Shown here: positions 12,801 through 24,412 of the stretch, one piece after another | Layout of the letters: each line of letters opens with the position of its first letter | Position numbering within the stretch: the first letter of the stretch is position 1 | DNA from: Monosporascus cannonballus | Taxonomy: Eukaryota; Ascomycota; Sordariomycetes; Xylariales | Length of the DNA stretch: 64,000 nucleotides | Reading direction: 5' to 3' | Assembly: GCA_004154925.1 (NCBI GenBank) | Contig: QJNS01000125.1 | Coordinates: 651-64,650 of the forward strand | The notes under the pieces: generated by a model | The model's input: the letters and a program-made list of their open reading frames with translations, nothing else | Told to the model about the DNA's origin: nothing | Databases searched by the model: none | Position numbers and translations under genes: made by a program

Positions 12801-13735
12801 ATTTCCTATTTTTTATTATATTATAAAAATATAAACGCTAAATAATTGGCATATATTTTTTTAAACATATTTTTAATATATACGAATTATTAATAAAAAT
12901 TATATTAAATAAAAAATTAATATTTATATCTAAGTTTTAATAAGGCCTTATAATATAAATCGGCTTAAATCATAAATTATCCAACGTATTTAAACCTTAA
13001 ACGGATAAATAAATAAAACAAATAAATTAAATTTTAAAAATTTATTTATAATATTATATTAATTACGAATAAAATAATTTAATTAAAAAATTATCGATTA
13101 TTTAATTAACTTATAATATTAATTATTACGAAAATATTAAGATAATATTTATAAACGTAAATTTTGGTTTTATTTTAAAAGTTTATAAAAAACGCGTAAT
13201 AACGATTTAATTAATATTAAAATAATTTTTATATTAAAATAATTACGATAATTGCATTAAAAAATAAAAATAAAATTAGAATTTATATAAAATTAAATAA
13301 ATAAATATTATAATTAAAAAAATTAAAAGGATTAATTTTCGAAAAAGGGGAAATAATATTTTTCGTTATAAAAACATTTAAATAAAACGACTTAGCAAAA
13401 AATTCGATTTTAAATATATTAATTTATATAAAATTACCAAAAAATTTTTAAAAATAATTATTAATTAGAATTTTTATCAAAAGTTAAATTTTATTTAATT
13501 TTTTATATTTTTTTATTCGAATTAATAATAAATATAATTAAAGTATATATAGCATAAAACGACATAAAAATAAAAAACGAATAAGTATACGAAATAGAAA
13601 AAATATTTAATATATGAAAACAAAACGGATTTACCCAATACTTAATTAAATAAAAAAAATACCCAAATTTCGAAAATACCTGGAAACCCGCTAAAAATCT
13701 TATTAACGCCTAACGCTTATTAAAGAACTTTTATT
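9867..13735 (+). pseudogene. Gypsy-1 pol remnant (RT, RNase H, integrase, chromodomain)
   Basis: Plus-strand pol. RT reads FVVYYLDDILIF with YLDD at 11491-11502. The integrase core is seen near 12780 (VIVDRFIKISYF, where active copies of the family have a VVDR-TK-HF motif). The chromodomain near 13575-13735 gives QYLIK, KYP and ENTWKPAKNLINA. The first 100 bases after the Gypsy-2 junction are spared from RIP. No continuous frame remains. Confidence 0.87.
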
Positions 13736-13739
13736 AATA

Positions 13740-14330
13740 ACGGCGGAATTACCCGAAATAATAATATTCTAATTTACGAAATTTATAGAAAAAAACTTTA
13801 GGTTTATCATATTTTAATTAATAACGTTTATTTTTTTTAAAGTTTAAATCTCGATTACGGATTCTAATTTCAATTACGTAAAATTATTAAAATTATTTAA
13901 GAATTAAAAGGTACGATTAATAAGTTTCGTACCTTAAAATTAATAATATTAACGTTAATAACGTATACGAAAAAAACGCGTAAAAACTTTAAATAAAGAT
14001 TTTTCGGCCGTTAACTTTTTTTTTAATTTTTTCGATTTTGTAATATAGCGATTAATTATAAAAATAAGGATTTTTGTTCCGTTATACGAATGACCTTAAC
14101 GGATATATTTTTTATAACGAAAAACCTTATTTATTATTTAGTAATTAAATTGCCGAACAAAATAAAAAAAATAAAATATTACGTTAAAATTTTTGAATTT
14201 AATTAAATTAATTAAAATAAATCGTTATTCGGATTTGCGAAAACGACGTTTAGATATACCGGAAAATATATTAAAGGTATTTAAAAAAAATTTACTAAAA
14301 GAAAAGAAATTTTAAAGGCAAAATTTTAGA
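13740..14330 (-). pseudogene. Antisense ORF of Gypsy-1, degraded
   Basis: Same position and opposite orientation to pol as in Gypsy-2 (3560-4140) and Gypsy-6. The reverse complement aligns by eye with those segments but has many stops. It is included because the arrangement recurs in several elements. Confidence 0.5.
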
Positions 14331-14343
14331 AAAAGGGAAATCG

Positions 14344-14733
14344 TATTATAACTTAATAAGTTACGGTTTCCAGGAACGGTCGTTACGGAAAAGGCCAAAA
14401 AAATTATGTAAATTAAATTACGTAATAAATTACCAGTTTACTGGTAGTAAGCCAATAAGCCGGATTACCAACTTACTAATAATAAGCCAGTAAGCCGGAT
14501 TATTAACTTACTAGTAATAATCCAGCTAAAAAAGAAAGATATATATATATACTTATTAATTCCATAATTTAAATAGCTTTAGTTTGTAATAACAATTCGT
14601 TACCTAAGGCACCTTTGGCATTACGAAACGTAATACGTTACTATATCCATTGCTCAGATTCCCACGATACTCCTGCCAACATAAACCCGTCGACTTAAGG
14701 TTTAATAGTTGGTTAAACCGCCCAGCTATCACA
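14344..14733 (+). repeat. Gypsy-1 3' LTR (390 bp)
   Basis: Starts TATTATAAC (RIPped TGTTATGAC) after the polypurine tract AGAAAAAGGGAAATCG and ends GCCCAGCTATCACA. Here the outer end (about 14590-14733) is unmutated and the inner half mutated, the mirror image of the 5' LTR. Confidence 0.92.
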
Positions 14734-14738
14734 ACAGG

Positions 14739-15330
14739 ACGTTTTTACCTCGCTTGCGCCTATATCTGCTGCCGCGCTTACGACGCCCGCAACGCCTGCA
14801 ACGCTCGTTTGCCCATCCTGCTAGCATCCCGCGCGTAGAATACGCCGTTCCGAACCCTGCCTCGGCTACCTGCGTTCCGCGTTCGCCGGCCGCTCCGATG
14901 GCACGTACTATAACGCCGCCGTGGGCAGTCGCTGTTAACGTTACGCCTCCGGGTACACCTACGTACCGGTATACGTACCTTCTTGTTCCCTAGGAATTCT
15001 TTTCTTTGTTAACTATTGATCGTAACCCTACTGTTGCCCGCGCCGCCGCAATACGCCTCATAAAGGCGCTCGAAAATAACGCCCCCCGCTATATATATTC
15101 TTTTTTTACCCCCGCTCCTGTACTTTAAGGAAAGTACTAACCGAAATTATAGGAGGTAAATCGCCTTCGTACGACTGTTCGTATACTTTTTAAGGAATAA
15201 AAGGAGGAATAAGGAAATACGGGTACGCCTGCCGTTATAACGTCTGCCGGTACTGCGGCGCCTGCCGGTAGTACGTTTGCCGTACGCGCGTAAGTACTGG
15301 CCCTGGTTGGGCAAATCCTTAATTTACTTC
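14739..15330 (-). other. GC-rich spared part of Copia-1 beside Gypsy-1
   Basis: About 600 bp of Copia-1 3' sequence that is far richer in GC and CpG than the rest of the element. Two overlapping plus-strand frames (14650-14838 and 14709-14993) start within the Gypsy-1 LTR and are proline/arginine-rich by composition. I see no domain and consider them chance frames. The sequence gives an idea of the pre-RIP composition of Copia-1. Confidence 0.55.
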
Positions 15331-15339
15331 TGCTATAAA

Positions 15340-18300
15340 TATAATAACAATAATAATAATAATTTCCATAATTTTTTTTTATAAAATTTAAAAAAGGTTT
15401 ACTCCGGGAAAATTAAACCTAATAAAATATTACGTATTTTATTTGCTTTTACGTTTTTCCGATTATACCTGCCGTAAATTTTACAAATTAAAAAATAACT
15501 TAAAATATTTAAATTATTATCTAAGAAAAACCTTCGTTAATTTATTAATAAATATTTAAACTATAAGTAAATAAATTATGTTAAACGATTTACGGATTTG
15601 TTTTTAGCGTAATCATATATTTTATATATTAACGTAACGTAATTTAATATTAATCCTTTCGTTTTTCCTTACTATAAATTTAATCGTTTACTAATTATCG
15701 CAAAAATGTTTCTAAATTTAACCTAATATTAACTTTAAATCTCGAAATAAACGTTTAAAAATTATAGCTTTTTTAACCATATGCTTCAATATAAATAACT
15801 TAACCTTTATTATAAAGGTCGTTATTATTACTTAACGAATTACTTTTTACACGACTGGTCCTCCAAAAAAAGTTATTATATAGCCTTAGGAAAATCGCTA
15901 TATTTCGGGATTATCGGCAAACAATACGTTTCTTACGATTAATAACGTTCGGACTTCCATACTTTTATCCTTATATACGATCGCCAGAAAACATATATAA
16001 TAAAAATAACGGATTACCTAATTAACCGCTTTAATATATTTATTAAATGGATTAATTAAAAATTTTGATAATACGAAAATTACGTAAATTACATTTGGAC
16101 AAATTATTATTACTATGTACAAAATAGAACTTACGCGTTTTTAATAACTTTTAACTTATTCTTTACACGTTATTCCGGTATTAAGGGTAAATTCTTTAAT
16201 CCTTAAAGGGATTAGCGGTACGTAAGCGCTTTCTGTAAACTCAAAACGAATAACGATTTTTTCAATATAAGAATTATAAATTAGGAGGATTTTCTTCTTT
16301 AATTTATCCTGGATTATTTAAATGCTTAAAAACCAGTTCGTTTCGTTTTAATCTTTAACTTTATATATTCTCTTTAATTTCAAGAACAATTTATTAATTT
16401 AATATTAATTTTCTCGGTAATAAAAAATAATAAATTATTAATAAAAAATACGAAAACAAACGTACGTTACTTATTATAAAACAGGTACGGCTCTTTTAAG
16501 GATACGGTAAACCCCAGTTTTTGTAAAGTAAAAAAAAAATTCCCGATACCATAATAAAAATAAGTCCTTAAATCTATATAACGTTCGTTCGAACTTTACG
16601 TATATTCCGCTTTTTTAAAACCATCAAAAAAAACGTAAGTTATTTTAACCTATCCTTCGCGAAAAGCGTTTAAAAAAGCTATTTCGATATTAAATTAACA
16701 AATCTTAAAGTCGAATTTAACAGCTATAACCATAGCTATTTTGAAAAATTTAGCCGCAAACGTAACAGCATAAATGCTAATAAGCGAATCGGCTTCCTGG
16801 AAATCGCCGCGTACGCAAATACGTAATTTGCAACGTTTCAGCCAGTCATTTTTATCGAACTTATATATAAAAACCCATTTTAAAGGGATTAATTTAAATT
16901 TAATTTATATGATCGGTATTTCTTTTTATATTCCGCATTCCGTAAACGCCTCAATTTCTTTTTCAACATTCTCCGTCAAAACTTGCCTTAAAAAGTACTT
17001 TTCGAAATTTTTTTAAAGTTTAAACGGCTTAATTAATTAATCCCTATGGATTTTAAATCTGCTAAATATTACGCCTAACCTTTTAACGTTTTTTTTACAA
17101 TACCCTTACCGCAATTACTATATAAAAAGTATAAAGCTTTTCATATTCCTATTTTGCCATATATTATAACAACGAGAACAAATAATTAATTTTTTTTAAT
17201 TTCGATTTAAAGTTAAGCATATTTTATTGCTTCCGTAAATTACGGTAATATTTACCGAATAAACGTTACTATCTTTAATATTATTAGGATTTTTTCGTTT
17301 TTGTAACCTTTCACTTTTGTAAATAAGTACTTACGGTTATTTTCCCTTATTTTTCTTAAATGTAAGAATACGGGAAACAAAGCTTTTTTAATTACCGGAA
17401 TTTTCTTTACTTATTAAAATCCCAAGCCTAACTTTAAGTATATACGAATAAGCTAATTTACCTATGGTTTCCATTAAATGCACTTCCCGAAAAGCTTTTT
17501 CCATGCCACTTTCCTCGCGGTAAGCCTGCAGATGCTCCGTAAGCTTTATATTCTTAGCAAGCAGCTAAACTTCGGCTTCAGCAAGCAGCTAAGCCTCGCT
17601 CTTTTAAGCGCTTCCCTGGACCTCATTTTCCGGATCAAAAATATTTTTAAAGATTAAAAATCTACGATTAATTCCAGCTTTACCCGCAAACTTTTTTACC
17701 CTTAAGTTCTAATTTTCCGGTTAGTTATCCGTTAAATCTTTAAACTCGGAATTAAAGCTTTTTATATTCTTTAAAGTATTATAATTAATATATAAATTAT
17801 TTTATACGTTAATTATTTCGAAAATTAAATCTTTTTCTTTAATTAAGCTTTCAGAAATATAAAAATCTTATGCGAATTTCCGGCTTATAACTAAGGCAAA
17901 CGCCTCCTTTTTTTTTCTTTTTTTAATTAATAAAAATATTTTTATCGAACGTAACGTTACGCATAATAATAACCTTACGGAACTTAGGCACTTATATTTG
18001 GTAAATATTAAAAGCTCGGTATTTTACCAGATATCCGATATAAGCTTTCGGTTCAACTTTTTATATTCGTTTATTTATTTTTGCTTTTCGTTTTTTTATT
18101 AACGGATACGTTCGTATACCGTATGCGAAAATCCCAAATTAATCGGGCCTAAGGTTTACGATAATTATATTAATTACGGTAGGGCTATACTAACAAAAAT
18201 ATTGCCTAAATTAACGAACGAATACCTTATTAAGTAAAAGTTAATCGTAAAAATAATTCGGGTTTATATTATATAGTTACGTTATTACTTTTATTACTTT

Positions 18301-20700
18301 AAGTTAAAGCTTTTTAAAAAGATTTATTTCTAACTTTATTTTAAAAACTTTATTAATCAGCTTTTAATTTATTCGCTTATTCCTTTTTATAGGTTCTTTA
18401 GTATATAAGGGCGGAAACTTAAATTTAATTTTTTTAATATACCATGCTTAATACATTATATATCCGTTTATTATGATCGTCCTAATATTATTATCCTACT
18501 TAATTTTGCAAATAAAAAAATTATATTATTTGCATACCTAATATTCGAAATCCTTAATAACCCGGAACCTTATGTTTTAAATGCAATTAATAATTAAAAA
18601 GGCGAAAAACTTCTTATTATATTTATTTTTAATTACTAAAAACCACTTAAAGCTATCATAACTTGCAAAATAATCAAAATAATTTTACGCAATATACTAA
18701 AAAGGTCTAAGGGCTTAACTTTTTAATAAATGCCTTAAAATCAGCTAAAAGGCGTACGTACGAATATAAGCCTTATATTTCCGGCGCGTTATCCCTTTTA
18801 TAATAACGTTTTTAATATTTTTAACGAACGATCTTAATGCCGCAGGTCCTAAGTGCCCTATCTTTAGGTACTAAAGATCCTTTGTTTTTGTACGGGGGCG
18901 TAAATAATCCTTTAATCGCCTTTATAACTTTTTTTTCTTTTTTTTATTAATCGTCAAATATATCAAAATTTTAATTAGGTTTTGCGGAATTACTGGTAAA
19001 ATATTTAAGTAAAAAGAAAGCGGTTTATATTTAAAAAAATTAAATTATGTAATTATTAAAACTTTACAAAAACAATATTTTCCTTAATTTTTCCTATTTT
19101 AAGAAAATAATCCAGATTATAATATTAAAACTTAGCTTTACGAAGTAAAGCTTTTGAAATAATATTAACGTAAAATCCTTTTATTATTATTATATCCTTA
19201 AGTATAAAATTATGCTTTAATTTATTAAAGGCTTTATATAATATTTTTTTAATTATTTTTTCCCTTATGCCATTAATCGGGAATAAGGAAGTACCCGTTT
19301 TTATTATATCTCCCGTAATATTAAATATAAAGGTACCGGAAATAAGCAGGTTTTTAAAGTTTATTAAATACCTGGCCTTATAGTTGTCGATTAAGGTAAA
19401 TTAAAATAAAAGGTACGTATTAAAATAAATAATAATATAAATTCTTGGAGCTGGATTAAAGGGATTAAAAGTACGTAAATCGATAAACGCTGCAGTAATA
19501 TTGCCGAATTACATAATAGGAATAAGCGTTAATCGTTTTATGATTTCCCGAATGGTTTTTTTTATTTAAGGAGTTTTATAAGGTTTTTACGGAGCTTTTT
19601 TTATTAATTATACTTAAACCGCTTACGAATCCCTTTAATATTTTTTTAGTTTAGGTGGCGGAATTTCCGGATAATTACTTCCGTAATCGCAAAATGTAAG
19701 TAAGCGTATTCGTTAAGTTCCTATAAGTAAGTCTTATTTAACGTAATTAGGCAGAGATATTTATTCTTTTTTTTTAAGCGTACTTGGCGGAATGGAACCT
19801 ATATTAGGTTACGATAGTATTCCTTTTTTAAATTGCGATCCTGGTAATATAGTGGCGAAAATCCCGGGTTTTTTGGTTTCGGCCTTTAATTTGTTTTTAT
19901 GGCATATGGCCGAAAACCAATCCTTAAATTCCTTTAGGCTTATTGTGGGCCTGCCAAGAAAATTATCCTTAATAAGGTTAGCTAGCTTCCGTTACCTCCA
20001 ATCTAGTGCGAAATGCTTTCTTATAGCGTTTAGGAAATCCTTTGCCGCAAACGTCCCTTTAATTTCTTAAAGGTTATATATTTTCGCTTTGATATAAATA
20101 ACATACCAGGTTTGGTGCCATTAATTAGGCTTTATATGGCCTACTTTAGTTAGGCGCAGGGTTTTACGATAATCCTTGCGCACCGTCGAAATGGTACTTA
20201 GCAGAAAAAGGGCGAATTAATCCCTTAGTTCCTTAAGTAAATCCTGTACCGTAATTTTTCCTTAGACAACTAGGGCAGTTTGGGCGTTTTTAAGGATCTG
20301 GCTTTTTACTATTACGTTAATCTATATCTGAATATTAAGATATCGGATATTAATTTTGGAAGTTTTCCGTTATTTTTTGCGTACGGCTTCCGTAAGGCGT
20401 TCGATATCCTTAGCGTACTTTTTTTCGAAATTATTAGGGAATAATTCCTTAAGCTTTTTTGGAAAAGGTTTACGTTAAACGATATTAATATAAAAGCCTT
20501 CCCAAAAAGCTAATATTTTTGCATATTGTTTTTTCGCTTTGGCGTTAATTTTTGTAATATATTTTTTAATTAAAGGGATTTCCCGAAGCCCCGTAAAGCG
20601 ATCCGCGTTAAGTGTATCAAAGTTTATAAGGTGCCATACGCCGCGTAAAGCAACGTTAAATCGTAAGGAAAAAAATCAATTAAAGTAATTAAAACGATCC
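15340..20700 (-). pseudogene. Copia-1 gag-pol remnant
   Basis: Minus-strand reading. A gag-like helical segment lies near 19800-20070 (FAAKDFLNAIRKHFAL). RT lies near 16420-16720 (FFFDGFKKAEYT, LQKLGFTVSLKEP), with the catalytic block reduced to FFINNLL where active Copia has a YVDDI-like motif. RNase H lies near 15740-15870 (GGPV then LFILKHMVKKAI). I did not locate integrase motifs with confidence; that segment should fall at 17.5-19 kb. RIP stops are everywhere. Confidence 0.82.
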
Positions 20701-20819
20701 TTAAGAAATACGTCTTTGGGAATAGGATTATCCGATATATTAATGGGCAATATAATATTTTAAATCATTAAATAAAAAATTACGATTAACTTAACTGTAA
20801 CTATTTTGCGCAGTTAAAA

Positions 20820-20834
20820 CACCGGGTTCATAAC
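20820..20834 (-). other. Copia-1 primer-binding site
   Basis: Directly inside the 5' LTR the minus strand reads GTTATGAACCCGGTG. This resembles the primer-binding sites of fungal Copia elements primed by the anticodon arm of a cleaved initiator methionine tRNA. The assignment is from pattern only. Confidence 0.6.
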
Positions 20835-21021
20835 TATTACAATTAGGTTAATCGCGAAAAAAGGTTACATAAAATATGGGAAGTAATAATTATCTAACTA
20901 GAATTGAGCTCTAAGAAGCGGTAGCTAGGAAGCTTTCTATATACTATGGGAGCGCCGGAATAAGGTTCTTCCGGGTGCTGTGGAGCTTGATAACTAACAC
21001 AGATACCCCTATTCCACGACA
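20835..21021 (-). repeat. Copia-1 5' LTR (187 bp)
   Basis: The minus strand starts TGTCGTGGAATAGGGG and ends CTAATTGTAATA. The outer 100 bp (20930-21021) are unmutated and the inner half is RIPped. Length is identical to the 3' LTR. Confidence 0.93.
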
Positions 21022-21026
21022 GTCTG

Positions 21027-21454
21027 CAATACCGATCCCTTTCCATATGGGAGAAGCCACAGAGACGGTCTCTTTTTGTATGGGTTTTCACATCGGTTAA
21101 AAGGCAGCAGTTCTGGAGATGACACTCTCGCTAGCGATATACATGCTCATAACCGACGAGAGGCATCTCGGCATGAGAACGGGAAAAGGCACCTAGCGAC
21201 CTGATGGTGTCAAACCGTATAACATAGTCTTATTATCATCAAGTGCTCGGGCCTAAGTTAACGCTAGTGACGATTGTGCTATACGTTGACGAAGTGAGCC
21301 GTCAAGTCCTTACCTTTCGATAGTCTCCTTAGCAACTCTAAGCCAACCTCATGTCCAGTTCCCGTCGAAGTGTGACAGACGAACCGCCTCGGGAAAAACC
21401 AAACGAGATGGTCTATTCTAGCCATCCCTGATCCGCCACTCAACCCTTTCCCTG
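21027..21454. other. Host DNA between Copia-1 and the DUF3176 pseudogene
   Basis: GC-balanced sequence with no recognised gene. A 65-codon minus-strand frame (20894-21091) lies mostly in the Copia-1 LTR and is not considered a gene. The region probably holds 3' flanking DNA of the DUF3176 gene. Confidence 0.5.
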
Positions 21455-23442
21455 TCACAAGTTTTGTGGCCGCCTGAAGAACCACTCGCCGTTTTCCTTG
21501 CGAATCAGCTCCACCTCGGTCTATCCAACCTGCTTGTCCAATCCGTTGGGTACATCCATCGGGTTGTCGACCTCCGCATAGCTGTCCTTCTCGACGAGGC
21601 AGAACAGCGTCGGGAGCAAACCGCCCTTCCAGGCGCTGACTTGGTCGCGCGCAGTCCTCCACACCGTCTGGGCCAGGTAATAGAAAGCCAGGAGCATCAT
21701 CACCATCGCATAAACAACCTACCGAAATCTCCGTTGTTATTCAACGTTCCCGGCGGAGTGGTTTTGAGGTGTACTCAACTTCGCCAAGGCTTCCAGGGGC
21801 TACATAAGTGGGGCAGAGACTGGTAGCCAGCCGGGGTGTGGTGTTGAGCGGCCAACATCTTGGCAGCGTCACTTGCCACCAATTCACCTGGACGTGAGGA
21901 CTCATTATGGTAAGTGGTACCGCTATAAGCCAGCATCTTCGCGTTCTTGTCTTGGGCGTCGCCAAAGTCACTGGTTAGTCGGACGGCGTTGGCCATCGCT
22001 ATGGATAACCTCGACACGCAGGACGGAAGATCTATGGGTCACGTCTCGCATTGTCTGGATCGAATCCGAAGAGCATTCCATGGTATTCCAGAATTCCGTG
22101 ACGCTTCGCGGCATCAACGAGTTCATGAAATCTCTCAACGTCCTAATCGAGTCTGAGAGAACAAAGTAGCGTGCGATCCTGTCTACGTTCAACTCGGGTG
22201 GGATGTCCACCACGACTATCTGCCCGTTTAGGAGTGCGGAGGTCCGGACGGGAAGTCTGTGCTTGACCGATTTGCCATCACTTGGTTGCCGTGTATCCCA
22301 TGCACTACGGAGGCGGAGTAACCCTGAGGACAGAACCAGAGCGAGCACTCGTATGCTAGGACCGAAGTTCTCAAAAATGCTTTGTCTACTGCTAGAACGT
22401 CGAAAACAGATAAAATGCGCCTGCGAGCTGGATTAGAATTGATTGTTGGTGCCGTTGGATGGCGTCACATTGGGCCTCTACGCGGCGGGTGCTCCTCCAG
22501 GTAACCACATCATGGTACCTATCGGCATCGTATAGTTGCACCCATCCCGTAGTCGCAAGAAGCCCCGTAAATAGATTTACCGCAATTTGCACACACACCC
22601 CAAGTGTAGGGATGACCGGCCATGTGCAGTCTGCTGTTCTGCAGGAGGCCGGGGTATCTCTAACAGTTTTTGCCAAGAGGCCGTCATATAAAGCAGCTTT
22701 CATTGGAAGCCCGACAGTCGTCTCTGAATTACACCAGCGTACTTAGAAGCACCTGACAGAACAGGAGACCACCCACTACTGGCGCCTTGGATAAAGGTAT
22801 TGCGCCATGTGGCCGCTCGTAGAGGAGGCAGGGCTGCGAGGACGTTCGAGTTGGTCGTACTGGCATCGACCGTTGGCATTTCGTCGAAGCTGACCATCTG
22901 CGAAGAGAACGTCTCGAAACCGTTCGCCAGAATCATGACCCCGGCTCCAATGCACCCGAGATAGGTATAGACACCGAGATAGGGTTCTTCCAACCGTAAA
23001 TCGGAACTGAATCTTAAGCCTACGGGAGCCCCAACCTCTAGAACAGGTACAATATGCCCGTCAACCCACGCGGCGCATCTGCAAACAACTTGGGCCCCTC
23101 TAACCTGGCTTCCTCCTTGCCGCGGCGGAGGCCAGAGCACCAGATCCAGGCGCCTTGAATGACGCAGGTCTCAACAATATCCCCAATGGCAATCCGGTAT
23201 GTCGGCCGAATTGGGGGTTCGGCCCGGCCATCAAAGCTGTACATGAAACAGACCAGTACCGCAGCAGCAGTAATGCACGGGGCACAGCTCCGGGATTCTC
23301 CGGACCGCCAACCTAAAGTAGAGAGGACGTTGCGTTCGAGCGCCGTCACCGAGACAATCGACATGGTGGTGGCAATTGGTGATGGGGCGGGCTGCCATTT
23401 TATGCGACCAGGATATAAGGGTCCGAGTGTCTTAAGTCCCAC
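21455..23442 (-). pseudogene. DUF3176-family fungal membrane protein gene, broken
   Basis: Family landmarks appear in order on the minus strand, in shifting frames: a hydrophobic segment then FDGRAEP (about 23230), ADAPRGLTGIL (about 23070), GAGVMILANGFETFSSQ (about 22930), AALYDGLL with a C-TADCTWP block and GVC-NC (about 22690-22590), CNYTMPIG (22540), YECSLWFC (about 22350), SIAMANAVRL (about 22000), VQVNWW (about 21890), then LAFYYLAQTVWRTA with WKGGLLPTLF and RKENGEWFFRR before a stop at 21455. A 56-bp intron fits between about 22781 and 22726. At least three shifts are not explained by introns, one at a GTGTGTG run near 22595, and a TAG lies near the end. The family's function is unknown. 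An intron-rich functional gene is less likely. Confidence 0.8.
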
Positions 23443-23447
23443 ACACG

Positions 23448-23492
23448 CACAGAGAGAGAGAGGGAGAGACGAGACCAGGAGAGGGAGTTTAA
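23448..23492 (+). repeat. GA-rich microsatellite
   Basis: Low-complexity purine run with several GAGAGA units. It lies upstream of the DUF3176 remnant and has no evident role. Confidence 0.7.
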
Positions 23493-23737
23493 CGGGTTTG
23501 ATGGACAGAAGGATAGAATGAGACTAGGATTGCAATGAAGGATAAAGCTATAATGATAAGAAGGAGAATAAGTAGAAAGTCAGAGTGAAGGAGCTCGGGC
23601 GAGTAAACATCGATGATATATCGATTGAGGATGGGAAGCGGTTGATGGGATGATGCAAAGAAGATGGACAATAGGTTATGCGGGTATTGGCGACTTACAT
23701 CGGTTCAGAAATTGAAGTTAAGATTGAAGGCAGTGAC

Positions 23738-23967
23738 TTAAACTTGGATGATGTGTCGGTCAGATGCTGCCACGCGGCTTCTCAATTCGTCAATGTCCGG
23801 GTTGTTGGTCTTCTGGAAAGAGGGCCGCCTCATATCGCACCCCTTGGAGCAATCCTTTAAAGCCGACACGGAGAGCGTGGATGCTCCAGCGGACATATGG
23901 AGAGAATAGGGGGATGGGGGGAGGAGATCGTCGTTTGGAGACTGGAATTGAATGTCAAGTTCGTCTA
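23738..23967 (-). CDS. Unidentified coding-like segment (possible exon)
   Basis: An open minus-strand frame with protein-like composition reads LDELDIQFQSPNDD, then MSAGASTLS (ATG at 23896), and ends DRHIIQV before a TAA. A GTAAGT donor-like site lies downstream near 23700 and a 60-codon frame with a strong hydrophobic segment follows at 23489-23671. These could be 5' exons of the DUF3176 gene or a separate small gene. No family was recognised and no complete splice model could be built. Confidence 0.3.
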
Positions 23968-24412
23968 GGGAATAAGATCTCTATCACCTAGACACATCAG
24001 TGTAATAGTTTAATCTGGAGGGTCTTGAATGCCTGGTTTGAAGATATTGTTCTGGGGGTGCTTGGACAAGCTACAACGCCCTTGACACAGGCCTCCAACA
24101 TTACTGGAAGTCTACATGCTACTTACTGCTGTTAATGGCAGCGTATGCCAGTCACCAGATTTCCTGTGAGTCAATAAGAATAGCACCGTTTGGGAAAGAT
24201 GGGATTTAGCAATGATACTATTGCCGAGCCGAAGTCTATAAAATAAGCTGATGCATGCAGCCGGACAAGCCAGGAAAGACATACCCCCCTCCTGTACGCC
24301 AGATTATGACGAACCCACACGATACCACATATGAATATGTAGATATGAGAAATTCCGACGGATTGCTGCTGACTTCCACACCGTTTGTATACACGACCGG
24401 AAGACGGTCTAT
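23968..24412. other. 3' flank of COX24
   Basis: About 450 bp with no recognised gene. It should contain the 3' UTR and polyadenylation region of COX24 on the minus strand. No clear signal can be pointed to. Confidence 0.4.

Larger units (their letters stand above)
1400..14733 (+). mobile_element. Gypsy-1: Ty3/Gypsy chromovirus, RIP-degraded, split by Gypsy-2
   Basis: Both LTRs are 390 bp (1400-1789 and 14344-14733) and are flanked by ACAGG. Without Gypsy-2 the element is about 6.6 kb. Plus-strand order is LTR, gag (1790-3157), pol (9867 onward) with RT YLDD at 11491-11502, an integrase segment near 12780, a chromodomain near 13575-13735, then an opposite-strand ORF, a polypurine tract (14328-14343) and the 3' LTR. 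Every frame carries many stops. It inserted into Copia-1 and was itself hit by Gypsy-2. Confidence 0.93.
559..21021 (-). mobile_element. Copia-1: Ty1/Copia LTR retrotransposon, RIP-degraded, split by Gypsy-1
   Basis: The two 187-bp LTRs (559-745 and 20835-21021) are clear copies of each other. They are flanked by a perfect 5-bp duplication, GTCTG, at 554-558 and 21022-21026, so both true ends are present. The coding strand is minus: a primer-binding site follows the right LTR, gag lies near 20 kb, RT near 16.5 kb and RNase H near 15.8 kb. Removing nested Gypsy-1 leaves about 7.1 kb, slightly long for a Copia element. All coding frames are broken, mostly by TAA/TAG, and the interior is strongly AT-rich as expected of RIP. 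The element is inactive. Confidence 0.93.

Noticed and set aside
16774..17016. 80-codon plus-strand frame
   Set aside because: It lies antisense to the Copia-1 polymerase region next to the RT blocks, with no own features.
19792..20070. 92-codon plus-strand frame starting MEPILGYD
   Set aside because: The reverse strand reads as Copia-1 gag, so this is its shadow.
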